Origin: Arthrobacter sp.
Lineage (GTDB): Bacteria > Actinomycetota > Actinomycetes > Actinomycetales > Micrococcaceae
Assembly: GCF_031179385.1 (NCBI RefSeq)
Contig: NZ_JAPSHV010000016.1
Coordinates: 1-37,775 of the forward strand
Direction: 5' to 3'
Length of the DNA stretch: 37,775 bases
Positions within the stretch are counted from its first letter, which is position 1; the number at the start of each line of letters is the position of its first letter. The notes below the pieces were generated by a model. That model had not been told where the DNA came from and did not search any database. It worked only from the letters and a program-made list of their open reading frames with translations. Positions 6,619 to 14,759 of this stretch are shown one piece after another. The translations under genes and the position numbers were made by a program.

Positions 6619-7638
6619 ATGCCCATCGCCACACCGGACATTTACGCTGAAATGATCGATCGCGCGAAGGCAGGCGGCTTTGCCTACCCCGCGGTCAACG
6701 TGACGTCCTCGCAGACGCTCAACGCAGCCATCCGCGGCTTCGCTGAGGCCGGTTCTGACGGCATCGTGCAGGTCTCCACCGGTGGTGCAGCGTACTGGTC
6801 CGGCGCCTCGGTGAAGGACATGGTGGCCGGTTCCCTCGGATTCGCCGCCTTCGCGCGCGAGGTTGCCAAGAGCTATGACGTGAACATCGCCCTCCACACG
6901 GACCACTGCCCCAAGGACAAGCTCGACGGGTTTGTGTTGCCGCTGTTGGCCGCATCCGAGGAGGCCGTCAAGCGTGGTGAGGACCCGCTGTTCCAGTCCC
7001 ACATGTGGGACGGTTCCGCTGAGACCCTCGAAGAGAACCTGCGGATCGCCCAGGAAATCCTGCCCCGCGCTGCTGCTGCCAAGATCATCCTCGAAGTTGA
7101 GATCGGCACCGTCGGCGGCGAGGAAGACGGCGTCGAGAACGCCATCAATGACAAGCTCTACACCACGGTGGAAGATGCCCTCGCCACCGTTGATGCCCTC
7201 GGTGCAGGTGAGAACGGCCGCTACATCACCGCGCTGACCTTCGGCAACGTGCACGGCGTCTACAAGCCCGGCGGCGTGAAACTGCGCCCTGAGATCCTCA
7301 AGGACATCCAGGCGCAGGTGGGCGCCAAGATCGGCAAGGACAAGCCGTTTGATCTCGTGTTCCACGGCGGCTCCGGCTCCTCGGACCAGGAAATTGCCGA
7401 CGCGGTCTCCTACGGAGTGATCAAAATGAACATCGACACTGACACCCAGTACGCGTTCACCCGCCCGGTTGCAGATCACATGTTCAAGAACTATGACGGT
7501 GTGCTGAAGGTCGACGGCGAGGTCGGAAACAAGAAGACCTACGATCCCCGCGTGTGGGGTGCTTCTGCCGAGGCCGGCCTGGCTGCCCGCGTTGTCGAGG
7601 CTGCCCAGTCACTCGGATCAGCCGGTAAGAAGCTCTAA
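6619..7638 (+). CDS. fba: Class II fructose-bisphosphate aldolase
   Basis: Zinc-dependent aldolase that cleaves fructose-1,6-bisphosphate into dihydroxyacetone phosphate and glyceraldehyde-3-phosphate in glycolysis and runs in reverse in gluconeogenesis. The 339-residue length fits the family. Visible motifs: 'LHTDHCPKDK' (residues 92-101, catalytic Asp95 and zinc His96), 'EVEIGTVGGEEDGV' with the second metal-site region, 'FGNVHGVYKPG' and 'FHGGSGSSDQEI' for zinc and phosphate binding, and 'KMNIDTDTQYAF'. ATG 6619 has GAGGAG at 6608-6613; upstream in-frame codons are not conserved. The stop overlaps the DUF3151 start (TAATG), an arrangement common in actinobacteria. A TAGGAT box at about 6547 is a weak promoter candidate. 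Confidence 0.96.
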   Translation: MPIATPDIYAEMIDRAKAGGFAYPAVNVTSSQTLNAAIRGFAEAGSDGIVQVSTGGAAYWSGASVKDMVAGSLGFAAFAREVAKSYDVNIALHTDHCPKDKLDGFVLPLLAASEEAVKRGEDPLFQSHMWDGSAETLEENLRIAQEILPRAAAAKIILEVEIGTVGGEEDGVENAINDKLYTTVEDALATVDALGAGENGRYITALTFGNVHGVYKPGGVKLRPEILKDIQAQVGAKIGKDKPFDLVFHGGSGSSDQEIADAVSYGVIKMNIDTDTQYAFTRPVADHMFKNYDGVLKVDGEVGNKKTYDPRVWGASAEAGLAARVVEAAQSLGSAGKKL

Positions 7639-8060
7639 TGTCTGACGAATTCCGCAAGAACCTGCTCGGTCCGGAGCCCACGCTGCTCCCCGAGGAGCCG
7701 GATGTCGTTTCGCGGTTGGAAGCAGGGGAGGAGGCTGTCGACCTGGCAGCCAAGCACCCGACGTCGTCGTTGGTGTGGGCCATCCTCGCCGACGAGGCGT
7801 ACCGCGAAGGCCGGACCATCGAGTCCTACGCCTACGCGCGCACCGGCTACCACCGCGGGCTCGACGCGCTCCGGCGCAACGGGTGGCGCGGCGCCGGACC
7901 GGTGCCCTACTCCCATGAACCGAACCGTGGCTTCCTGCGGGCGCTGAACGCACTCGGCCGTGCGGCGGCATCAATCGGCGAGATCGACGAGGCGGAACGC
8001 ATCGCCAAGTTCCTGCGGGAATCCGATCCCGAGGCTAGCGAGAAGCTCTCGGGATCCTGA
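7638..8060 (+). CDS. DUF3151 family protein
   Basis: A 140-residue soluble protein of unknown function, found beside fba across actinobacteria. The typical N terminus 'NLLGPEPTLLP' is present, followed by an all-helical, tetratricopeptide-like region: 'SLVWAILADEAY', 'VESYAYARTGYHRGLDALRRNGWRG' type helices and 'NRGFLRALNALGRAAASIGE'. No catalytic motif or membrane segment is visible. It overlaps the fba stop by one base, so both are made from one message, and a strong terminator follows 25 nt after its stop. The constant link to fba suggests a role near central carbon metabolism, but this is not established. Confidence 0.88.
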   Translation: MSDEFRKNLLGPEPTLLPEEPDVVSRLEAGEEAVDLAAKHPTSSLVWAILADEAYREGRTIESYAYARTGYHRGLDALRRNGWRGAGPVPYSHEPNRGFLRALNALGRAAASIGEIDEAERIAKFLRESDPEASEKLSGS

Positions 8061-8085
8061 TTCGTCGGGCCAGGGGTCCGCAGAC

Positions 8086-8120
8086 GTGAGGCCGCCCTCC
8101 CATCGGGAGGGCGGCCTCAC
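8086..8120. terminator. Strong bidirectional hairpin terminator after DUF3151
   Basis: A perfect 16-bp GC-rich stem (8086-8101 with 8105-8120) closes a 3-nt loop. It lies between the ends of two convergent genes, so it can serve both. No poly-T follows. Confidence 0.85.
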
Positions 8121-8148
8121 CCGTTTCACCTGGATGCTGCGGGCCGGG

Positions 8149-8802
8149 TCAGACGGTGTCCGCAGTAGCTTGCTGGGAGGACGATTCGGTTTCAGCGGGC
8201 GGAAGCAGCGTCGTCGTAACGTTCACGAGCTGTGGTTTCTTCGGGGCAGAGCTGAAGCCGAAGCGGACCCGCGGCCGGACGTTCGACAGCGAGCCGAGCG
8301 ATTCGCCCGCCCAGGAAGCCGTCGCGGCTGTAATGGATCGCGCTCCCGTGACTCCGTAGTACTGCCTTCTGCCGTCCTTGATCGTTCCAGCGGTACGGAC
8401 GCCCGGCATGAGGATTTTCGCGGCGGGATTGATGGCCGAAAGCCAGCGGGGATGGGTGCCGATTGCCGGCGGAATGAGACCGAGCAGCCTGCCCAGTGCA
8501 GTTGATTCGCCGAGCTCCGCGCGCACAGTGAGCGGACCGGCATCGAGGGACAACCGTTCTTCGTCCATGCTCACCGTGAGCGGGACAGTCCGGACAATAT
8601 CGAATGAATATGCGCCGGACACATAGTCGGCCACCGCGGCCGACGGCGCGAGGAGAGTCCGCGTTCCCTCCAGGCTTTCGACCATGACATCGGTGAAGGC
8701 TCCGAAGCGGGATGTTTCCCACATACCGATGACTATGCGGACCCCCGAGGTGGTGCCGAGGCTGGCGATATGTCCTACGAACTGTTCAGTGTCGGCGCTC
8801 AT
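8149..8802 (-). CDS. Conserved hypothetical protein
   Basis: I recognise no named family. The product is 217 residues from ATG 8802 and is soluble, with alternating beta-type segments ('VRIVIGMWETSRFGAFTDVMVE', 'FDIVRTVPLTVSMDEERLSL', 'LTVRAELGE', 'SWAGESLGSLSNVRPRVRFGF') and no signal peptide or membrane helix. The pattern suggests a compact beta-rich domain; the 'GAFTDVMVESLEG' segment is a plausible core. CATAAT on the minus strand lies 7 nt before ATG 8802, which favours that start in a leaderless message; ATG 8811 is the alternative. It ends into the shared terminator at 8086-8120. Actinobacteria-specific hypothetical is the best description. Confidence 0.65.
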   Translation of the reverse strand: MSADTEQFVGHIASLGTTSGVRIVIGMWETSRFGAFTDVMVESLEGTRTLLAPSAAVADYVSGAYSFDIVRTVPLTVSMDEERLSLDAGPLTVRAELGESTALGRLLGLIPPAIGTHPRWLSAINPAAKILMPGVRTAGTIKDGRRQYYGVTGARSITAATASWAGESLGSLSNVRPRVRFGFSSAPKKPQLVNVTTTLLPPAETESSSQQATADTV

Positions 8803-8993
8803 GGTTTCCATTATGTACGGTGGGCTGACGCGCGCCACCGGGCCGGCGAAGTGACAATAGTTGACCCGGCCGTAACGTACCGGCAACCGGGGTCGACCAT
8901 AGTCGTTCCATGAGGCGCAGAACGCATAACTCGGCCGCAGCTGACCTTCGATGTGACTCCTGCGGTGCCTTCCCCCATCCAGGGAGAGGACGG

Positions 8994-9779
8994 TTGACTC
9001 TGGCGAACGTGGCGGTGATGCTCCCGATCGAACTGGTGGTGCACGCGCTCGTCATCGGTACCGAGCTCTCCTATTTCCTCAAAGTAGTTGTGCTCGCTGT
9101 TACTGCAACAGCCCTTGTCATCTGGGTTGCAGAGCCGTCAGTGATGCACCTTCTCCGTTCGTGGCTTCACGCGTCGACCCTCCGTCATCGCAACAGACTT
9201 GTCGAGGCGCCGGCACTGTGGAGGGCACGGGTGATCCTTGCGGACAGGCCCGGTGCGTTGGAGAAAATCACGCACCGGCTGGCCGGGTTGAATGTGAATA
9301 TCCTTGCTATTCACGTGCACACGGTGTCCACCGGCAGCCTCGATGAACTGGTGCTTTCCGCCCCCGGCGGGCTCGCAGAACGCGACATCGTCGATGCCCT
9401 CTCCGCACCCGGGAACGCGGTGGTGGGAGTATGGCCCACCACGCCTCTCGCCCTGGTTGACGGGCAGACACGGGCTCTCAGCCTTGCCACGTGTATCGCC
9501 AGGGATCCCGATGCGCTCCCCGAATCCCTGGCCGAAATGCTGGGGGGAAGCATCGTTCCGCACCAGCAAGGCGCTCTACCGTCCGGGCCGGATGTCCTGA
9601 AGGTGCCGACCGCATGGACGGGACCCCTCGTCATTCACCGCGAGGGGAACCCGTTCACGCCTGCCGAATCGGCCCGCGCACACCGGCTGGCCGAGCTGGC
9701 GGAAATCGTCGACCGGAACAGGCAAGTGCAGGCGCCGAAGTGCCCTAGCCCTCCCCGCGCTGCTCGTCTTCCTCGTTGA
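8994..9779 (+). CDS. Membrane-anchored ACT-domain protein
   Basis: About 261 residues. The N-terminal region (about 5-50) has two hydrophobic segments, 'VMLPIELVVHALVIG' and 'FLKVVVLAVTATALVIWV', followed by a basic stretch ('RSWLHASTLRHRNRL'). An ACT-like domain then begins at 'WRARVILADRPGALEKITHRLAGLNVNI'; this domain binds amino acids or other small ligands. The rest is a less clear C-terminal region. TTG 8994 is preferred because AGGGAGAGGA lies just upstream and the longer reading from ATG 8910 has poor GC at third positions (about 57%) and unusual codons; GTG 9009 and ATG 9018 are further options. Its last 35 nt overlap the convergent small acidic gene. The ligand and role are unknown. 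Confidence 0.65.
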   Translation: MTLANVAVMLPIELVVHALVIGTELSYFLKVVVLAVTATALVIWVAEPSVMHLLRSWLHASTLRHRNRLVEAPALWRARVILADRPGALEKITHRLAGLNVNILAIHVHTVSTGSLDELVLSAPGGLAERDIVDALSAPGNAVVGVWPTTPLALVDGQTRALSLATCIARDPDALPESLAEMLGGSIVPHQQGALPSGPDVLKVPTAWTGPLVIHREGNPFTPAESARAHRLAELAEIVDRNRQVQAPKCPSPPRAARLPR

Positions 9780-9963
9780 CCGGCCTGTCGTCGTCGGCCG
9801 GGTCGGTTGCAGCGCCCGACGGCGTGGCGCCGCCCTCGCCGGTCCAGTCGCCCTGGTTACTGGCATCGTTCGCGGGATCTGACTGGACATCCGGTTCGAC
9901 CGACGGCTTCCCGGGAAGGTCTTCCTGAACCTTCTGGGGTTCGTCCGAGGTGCTCTCGCTCAT
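9745..9963 (-). CDS. Small acidic disordered protein
   Basis: A 72-residue protein starting at ATG 9963 with an AGGAGA ribosome site just upstream on the minus strand. It is rich in Asp, Glu, Ser, Gly, Pro and Asn and has almost no hydrophobic residues, so it is probably intrinsically disordered ('MSESTSDEPQKV' at the start, 'PVNEEDEQRGEG' at the end). No family is recognised. It lies directly downstream of ptsP on the same strand with a 70-nt gap, so it may be cotranscribed. It lacks the phosphorylatable histidine context of HPr and is not the missing PTS carrier. Codon use is consistent with real coding. Confidence 0.6.
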   Translation of the reverse strand: MSESTSDEPQKVQEDLPGKPSVEPDVQSDPANDASNQGDWTGEGGATPSGAATDPADDDRPVNEEDEQRGEG

Positions 9964-10033
9964 GGGTCTCCTCACATAGGTGCTGGCGTACTCGATACCC
10001 GATTCCATGCCCGGCGGGCAGGGCGCGTCAAGC

Positions 10034-11719
10034 TCAAAGCCCCAGTTCCTCAAGCACCGGCAGCTTTTCGCGCACCCGGCTCCGGGCCTCATCCGCGGTT
10101 CGCGCGGCCAGCGCCAGCTGCGCGAGCTCCTGCGCCTGATCCAGGGTCACGGTCTTGAGCACCGCTGCGACTGCGGCCAGTGAACGCGCCGTCATCGACA
10201 GTGTGCTGACCCCCAGACCCACCAGAACGACGGCGAGAGCCGGATCAGCAGCTGCCTCACCGCAGACGCCCACCGGCTTTGAGTTGCCTTCCGCGGCGGC
10301 ACCTTCCACCGAAAGTCGCACCAGCCGCAGCACGGCCGGCTGCCACGGAGTGTTGAGCGCGGCAAGCGGGCCGAGCTGGCGGTCCGCTGCCATGGCGTAC
10401 TGGGTGAGGTCGTTGGTTCCGAGGCTCGCAAAGGACACCTCGCTCAGGATGGTATCCGCCGTGAGCGCCGCGGACGGTACCTCAACCATGACACCCGGTG
10501 TCTTCAACCCGGCTTCAGCGCACATGGAGCTGAAATCCGCAGCTTCGTCAGCCGTGGAGATCATCGGCGCCATGACCCAGACATCGGCCTCCGACTGCTG
10601 TTCGGCAAGCGCAATCGCTTCAAGCTGCCGCTTGAGTACTCCAGGAGACGTGAGGTCGGTCCGGTAACCGCGGACGCCGAGGGCGGGATTGGGCTCGGTT
10701 GCGTCGGTCAGGAAGGGGAGCGGCTTGTCAGCGCCGGCGTCCAGCGTGCGAAGGACCACCTTCTTGCCCGGGAACGCTGCGAAGACGCCCAGGTAAGCGT
10801 CCGCCTGCTCGTCCACGCTGGGTTCGCTGTCCCGCTCCAGGAAGCAGAATTCCGTACGGAACAGCCCAATGCCCTCGGCGCCGAGCCCTGCGGCCGCAAC
10901 TGCGTCCTTGGCCCCGCCCACATTGGCAAGGAGCGGGACCAGGTGGCCGTCCGCCGTCGTGCCCTGGCCGTCGAAGTCTGCCAGCAGCGACGCCGTTTCT
11001 GTCCACGCGACTGCAGCGGCCCGTTCGGTCTCGCCGGGTTCGACGACGACGGCGCCCGCCGCGCCATCAACGTAGACCTCGGCGCCGTCCGGCAGGTCGT
11101 CCACCCCGCGCGCCGCCACCACGGCGGGAAGGCCGAGGGAGCGGGCGATGATGGCGGTGTGGGATTGGGGTCCGCCGCCGGAGGTCACGAGGGCAAGGAC
11201 GAGTCCCGGATCGAGCGTCGCTGTATCAGCAGGGGCAAGGTCCTCGGCAACAAGCACGAACGGCGTCGAAGAGGCGGGTATGCCGGGAGCCGCCTGCCCG
11301 CGCAGCTGCGCGACGATGCGGGACCGGACGTCGAGCACGTCGGTAGCGCGCTCGGCCATGTACCCGCCGAGGTTGTGCAGCATCTCGGCCACGGAGGCAG
11401 CGGATTCCCAGACCGCCCGCTGATTGGAGGTCCCCTTGGCGATCAGCTTTGCAGCGCCCTTCAGCAGCATGGTGTCCTTGGCCATCAGCGCCGTCGCCTC
11501 AAGGACGGCCTTTCCGTCCCCGGAGGCGCGCTCAGCGCGTGCCTTGAGCTCATCATGGACCGCGGACGCGGCTTGTTTGAGTTCCGCCGTCGCCTCCTCG
11601 GCCGTTGTACCGGAGCTCAACTGCTCACCCGAGGGAGGCTCGCTGACGGGTTTGGGCATCTGGCGAACCGGTCCGATCACTCGGCCCGGGCTGACGCCTA
11701 CTCCTTGAAAGTTCTGCAC
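10034..11719 (-). CDS. ptsP: Phosphoenolpyruvate-protein phosphotransferase (PTS Enzyme I)
   Basis: First enzyme of the sugar phosphotransferase system; takes phosphate from PEP and passes it to HPr in the cytosol. The 561-residue protein has the N-terminal HPr-binding helices (about 30-145), the swivelling domain with 'GGGPQSHTAIIARSLG' holding the phosphorylated His187, and the C-terminal PEP-binding barrel with 'LFRTEFCF', 'LRTLDAGADKPLP', 'GVRGYR', 'SLGTNDLTQY' and the active-site Cys in 'VGVCGEAA'. The start is GTG 11719 with a weak AGGA upstream on the minus strand. It diverges from the TetR gene across a 111-nt control region and feeds the mannitol EIICBA nearby. No ptsH is in the window. 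Confidence 0.95.
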   Translation of the reverse strand: MQNFQGVGVSPGRVIGPVRQMPKPVSEPPSGEQLSSGTTAEEATAELKQAASAVHDELKARAERASGDGKAVLEATALMAKDTMLLKGAAKLIAKGTSNQRAVWESAASVAEMLHNLGGYMAERATDVLDVRSRIVAQLRGQAAPGIPASSTPFVLVAEDLAPADTATLDPGLVLALVTSGGGPQSHTAIIARSLGLPAVVAARGVDDLPDGAEVYVDGAAGAVVVEPGETERAAAVAWTETASLLADFDGQGTTADGHLVPLLANVGGAKDAVAAAGLGAEGIGLFRTEFCFLERDSEPSVDEQADAYLGVFAAFPGKKVVLRTLDAGADKPLPFLTDATEPNPALGVRGYRTDLTSPGVLKRQLEAIALAEQQSEADVWVMAPMISTADEAADFSSMCAEAGLKTPGVMVEVPSAALTADTILSEVSFASLGTNDLTQYAMAADRQLGPLAALNTPWQPAVLRLVRLSVEGAAAEGNSKPVGVCGEAAADPALAVVLVGLGVSTLSMTARSLAAVAAVLKTVTLDQAQELAQLALAARTADEARSRVREKLPVLEELGL

Positions 11720-11793
11720 TGAAGGTCCTCGTTTCCTACCGATATGTGTCGCCCCGCAAGAATTTACTCTAACGAAATCAGCCTGTGACGCAG

Positions 11794-11830
11794 TTCATAT
11801 AGCGTTGCTATAGGTGCTAGGCTAGCGGCC
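11794..11830 (+). promoter_or_regulatory. tetR promoter with palindromic operator
   Basis: A perfect inverted repeat TATAGC-gtt-GCTATA lies at 11798-11812. TAGGCT at 11818-11823 is a likely -10 box 7 nt before the tetR ATG, giving a leaderless start; the weak -35 TTCATA is at 11794-11799, so the palindrome fills the spacer. A dimeric repressor bound here would block tetR and could affect divergent ptsP. Confidence 0.6.
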
Positions 11831-12556
11831 ATGAGTTTCGAAGGCCAGCCACCGGCGAAGATGAGACTGCTCCGGGCAGCCGCAGAACTGCTGGCTAATT
11901 CCGCCGGAGCTCCCGTGTCAACCCGCCAGATAACTCAGCTGGCGGGAGTCAGTGCGCCCACCCTTTATCACCATTTCGGTGACAAGGAGGGCCTGTTCGA
12001 TGCGGTGGTTTCGGCAGGGTTCGAAGAGTACGTTGCGGGCGAGCGGGACTTCGCCCCGTCCGGTCAGCCGCTGGAGGACATCCGGCGGATGTGGGATAAC
12101 CACGTGCAGTTCGGGCTCAACCAGCCGGAGCTCTACCTGGTGATGTTCGGCAATATTCGTCCGGAAAGCCGCCCTGCGATCGTCGCGGATGCTGAGGCGC
12201 TCATGGAGGAGATGCTGAACAAGGCTGCTGCTGCCGGCCAGTTGAGCGTTCAACCCCGGGAGGCGGCCAGGAGCATCCTGGCCGCGAACGTGGGAGTAAC
12301 ACTCATGCTGATCGCAGAGCCTGTTGTTGACCGGAACCTCGACCTCTCCACAATGACCAGGGACGCCATGATTTACGCGGTGTCCTCGGACCAGGCAGAG
12401 CAGAACGGGAGCGGGGATTCCGGAAGATCGTCGGTTGTGGTGGCCGCGATCGCGTTGAATGCCGCGTTGCAGGCTTCGCACTCCGATCAATTGTCCAGTT
12501 CCGAACTCAAGCTCTTCCTTGAGTGGCTCCACCGGATCTCCACCAGTCCCACTTAA
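11831..12556 (+). CDS. TetR-family transcriptional regulator
   Basis: A 241-residue repressor-type protein. The N-terminal DNA-binding domain (about 10-60) has the standard 'RLLRAAAELLANSAGAPVSTRQITQ' start and the recognition region 'GVSAPTLYHHFGDKEGLFDAVV'. The C-terminal part (60-241) is the ligand-binding and dimer helical domain, with 'NQPELYLVMFGN' as a typical core helix. A tail near 195-205 is Gly/Ser-rich. It lies between ptsP and mtlA, and a palindromic operator overlaps its own promoter, so it probably regulates itself and may control ptsP and/or mtlAD. Mannitol operons are more often run by other regulator families, so this assignment to mtl is inference from position. Confidence 0.88.
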   Translation: MSFEGQPPAKMRLLRAAAELLANSAGAPVSTRQITQLAGVSAPTLYHHFGDKEGLFDAVVSAGFEEYVAGERDFAPSGQPLEDIRRMWDNHVQFGLNQPELYLVMFGNIRPESRPAIVADAEALMEEMLNKAAAAGQLSVQPREAARSILAANVGVTLMLIAEPVVDRNLDLSTMTRDAMIYAVSSDQAEQNGSGDSGRSSVVVAAIALNAALQASHSDQLSSSELKLFLEWLHRISTSPT

Positions 12557-12634
12557 GCAACCACAGCGGGTCACCGGACGAACGAGCGGAGTTCGGGGGA
12601 GCCGCGAAGCGCTAGTTCCACATCTATCGGACCA

Positions 12635-12652
12635 TCCTGCGCAGGCGCAGGA
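12635..12652 (+). other. Inverted repeat in the mtlA leader
   Basis: TCCTGCG-cagg-CGCAGGA forms a perfect 7-bp stem with a 4-nt loop, ending 19 nt before the mtlA ATG. It could be an operator or a leader hairpin. No clear promoter boxes are seen around it in the 115-nt gap. Confidence 0.35.
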
Positions 12653-12671
12653 ATCACGGTTAGGAAATCAC

Positions 12672-14759
12672 ATGGCAACAGAAACAGTTGCAAAGCCCCG
12701 CGGCGGTATGAGGGTTGGCGTCCAGAAATTCGGGACGTTCCTGTCCGGCATGATCATGCCCAATATCGGTGCGTTCATTGCGTGGGGCATCATCACCGCG
12801 CTCTTCATCGAGAAGGGCTGGCTACCGGTACCCGAGCTCGGCGGCTTCGGCACCAACGCGGAAGGTGATCCGAACACCGGCCTCGTCGGTCCCATGATCA
12901 CCTACCTGTTGCCGCTCCTGATTGCCTACACCGGCGGCCGAATGGTTTACGACGTCCGTGGCGGCGTCGTCGGCGCCATCGGCACCATGGGCGTCATCGT
13001 GGGTGCCGGCATCCCGATGTTCATCGGCGCCATGATCATGGGCCCGCTCGGCGGCTGGACCATGAAGAAAATCGACAAGATCTGGGACGGCAAGATCAAG
13101 CCCGGCTTCGAGATGCTGGTCAACAACTTTTCGGCCGGTATCTGGGGAGCGCTGCTCGCCCTGCTCGGCTTCTATGCGATCTCGCCCCTGGTCGAGGCGT
13201 TCAGCACGGCCGCCGGAAACGTTGTTCAGTTCCTGGTCAACAACGGCCTTCTGCCGCTCACCAGCATCTTCATTGAACCCGCGAAGGTGCTGTTCCTGAA
13301 CAACGCCATCAACCACGGCGTGCTCACCCCGTTGGGTGTCCAGCAGTCGCTGGAAGAGGGCAAGTCGATCCTCTTCCTGCTCGAGGCCAACCCCGGCCCG
13401 GGCCTCGGCATCCTCCTGGCCTACATGTTCTTCGGCCGTGGTGCGGCCAAAGCCTCGGCTCCCGGTGCGGCGATCATCCACTTCCTCGGCGGCATCCACG
13501 AAATCTACTTCCCGTACGTCCTGATGCGTCCGCTGCTGATCCTTGCCGCCATTGCCGGCGGCATGACCGGAATCGCCACGCTCGCCGTCACCAACTCCGG
13601 CCTGGTGGCCCCGGCTGCTCCGGGGTCCATCATCGCTGTCCTGGCACAGACCGCCCGCGACAGCTACTTCGGAGTGGTCCTCTCGGTCGTCCTCGCAGCG
13701 GCAGTGTCCTTCCTGGTGGCCTCTGTCATCCTGAAGACCGCAAAGCGCAAGGAGGGCGACGACGACGACCTCGCCGCCGCCACCTCCCGGATGGAATCGA
13801 TGAAGGGCAAGAAGAGCTCGGTTGCCTCGTCCCTGACCGGCGCCGGCAACGTCGCGGTGCTGGCCGGACCGATCCAGAACATTGTTTTCGCCTGCGACGC
13901 CGGCATGGGCTCGAGCGCCATGGGCGCCTCGGTACTCCGGAACAAGATCAAGGCTGCCGGTTACCCGGACGTGAAGGTCACCAACGCATCGATCGCCAAC
14001 CTTCGCGACGATTACGACGTCGTGGTCACACACCAGGACCTGACCGACCGGGCCAAGCCCGCGACGTCGAGCGCCGTCCATGTCTCGGTGGACAACTTCA
14101 TGAACAGCCCCCGGTACGAAGAAATCGTGGAGTTGGTCAAGGAGAGCCGCAGCGACAAGGCTGCAACTGGCGCCGCTGCGTCAGCCGGCCCTGATGCGGA
14201 TGCCGGTTCCTTCGGTGGAGCACACGCGTCCGAAGCCCATCCGGCCGGCGCCGTCGCCGATGAGGATGCCGCCGCTACGTCTGCCCGGCATGCCGCCGGA
14301 GCTTCGGCGCAGAGCGAGGAGTCGCCGTCGGACATCCTGGTGGCAGAGAGCGTTGTGCTCAGCGGTTCCGCTACCTCCCGTGACGCGGCCATCGATGAGG
14401 CGGGGCAGCTGCTGCTGGCCCGCGGTGCTGTGGATGAGGACTACATCCGCGCGATGCATGAGCGCGAGGAATCCGTCTCGACGTACATGGGAAGCTTCCT
14501 GGCTATCCCGCACGGCACCAACGCGGCAAAGGACCACATCCGCAAGTCGGCAGTTTCCGTGGTTCGTTACCCTGAGGGCCTGAGCTGGAACGGCAAGGAG
14601 GTCAAGTTCGTGGTCGGCGTCGCAGGCGTGAACAACGAGCACCTGCACATCCTGTCCTCCATCGCGAAGGTATTCACAGACAAGGCGCAGGTGGCGCAGT
14701 TGGAGGCCGCAACTTCGGCAGAGGAGATCCTCGAAATCTTCAGGAAGGTCAACGCATAG
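12672..14759 (+). CDS. mtlA: PTS mannitol-specific EIICBA component
   Basis: Membrane permease that imports mannitol and phosphorylates it to mannitol-1-phosphate. The 695-residue protein has all three modules in order: EIIC membrane domain (about 12-365, with '[21 protein letters not shown]' split over the first helix and the substrate-site '[13 protein letters not shown]'), EIIB (about 400-490, '[13 protein letters not shown]' with phosphorylated Cys408), an Ala/Gly/Asp-rich linker of about 60 residues, and EIIA (about 555-695, 'FLAIPHGTN' with phosphorylated His614). ATG 12672 has TAGGAA upstream; the open frame extends further upstream into tetR but is not conserved there. Its stop overlaps the mtlD start by one base. 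Phosphate should come from HPr charged by the neighbouring Enzyme I. Confidence 0.95.
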   Translation: MATETVAKPRGGMRVGVQKFGTFLSGMIMPNIGAFIAWGIITALFIEKGWLPVPELGGFGTNAEGDPNTGLVGPMITYLLPLLIAYTGGRMVYDVRGGVVGAIGTMGVIVGAGIPMFIGAMIMGPLGGWTMKKIDKIWDGKIKPGFEMLVNNFSAGIWGALLALLGFYAISPLVEAFSTAAGNVVQFLVNNGLLPLTSIFIEPAKVLFLNNAINHGVLTPLGVQQSLEEGKSILFLLEANPGPGLGILLAYMFFGRGAAKASAPGAAIIHFLGGIHEIYFPYVLMRPLLILAAIAGGMTGIATLAVTNSGLVAPAAPGSIIAVLAQTARDSYFGVVLSVVLAAAVSFLVASVILKTAKRKEGDDDDLAAATSRMESMKGKKSSVASSLTGAGNVAVLAGPIQNIVFACDAGMGSSAMGASVLRNKIKAAGYPDVKVTNASIANLRDDYDVVVTHQDLTDRAKPATSSAVHVSVDNFMNSPRYEEIVELVKESRSDKAATGAAASAGPDADAGSFGGAHASEAHPAGAVADEDAAATSARHAAGASAQSEESPSDILVAESVVLSGSATSRDAAIDEAGQLLLARGAVDEDYIRAMHEREESVSTYMGSFLAIPHGTNAAKDHIRKSAVSVVRYPEGLSWNGKEVKFVVGVAGVNNEHLHILSSIAKVFTDKAQVAQLEAATSAEEILEIFRKVNA

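Noticed and set aside
8910-8993. N-terminal extension of the ACT protein with a CDSC motif
   Set aside because: Only about 57% of third positions are G or C, against the much higher bias in the rest of the gene, and a good ribosome site lies just before TTG 8994.
12632-12651. CCATCC before mtlA as a SigK-type -35 box
   Set aside because: The mycobacterial SigK promoter, as I recall it, is CCATCC with CCGAAT at a normal spacer. No such -10 follows here; the bases belong to a small inverted repeat.
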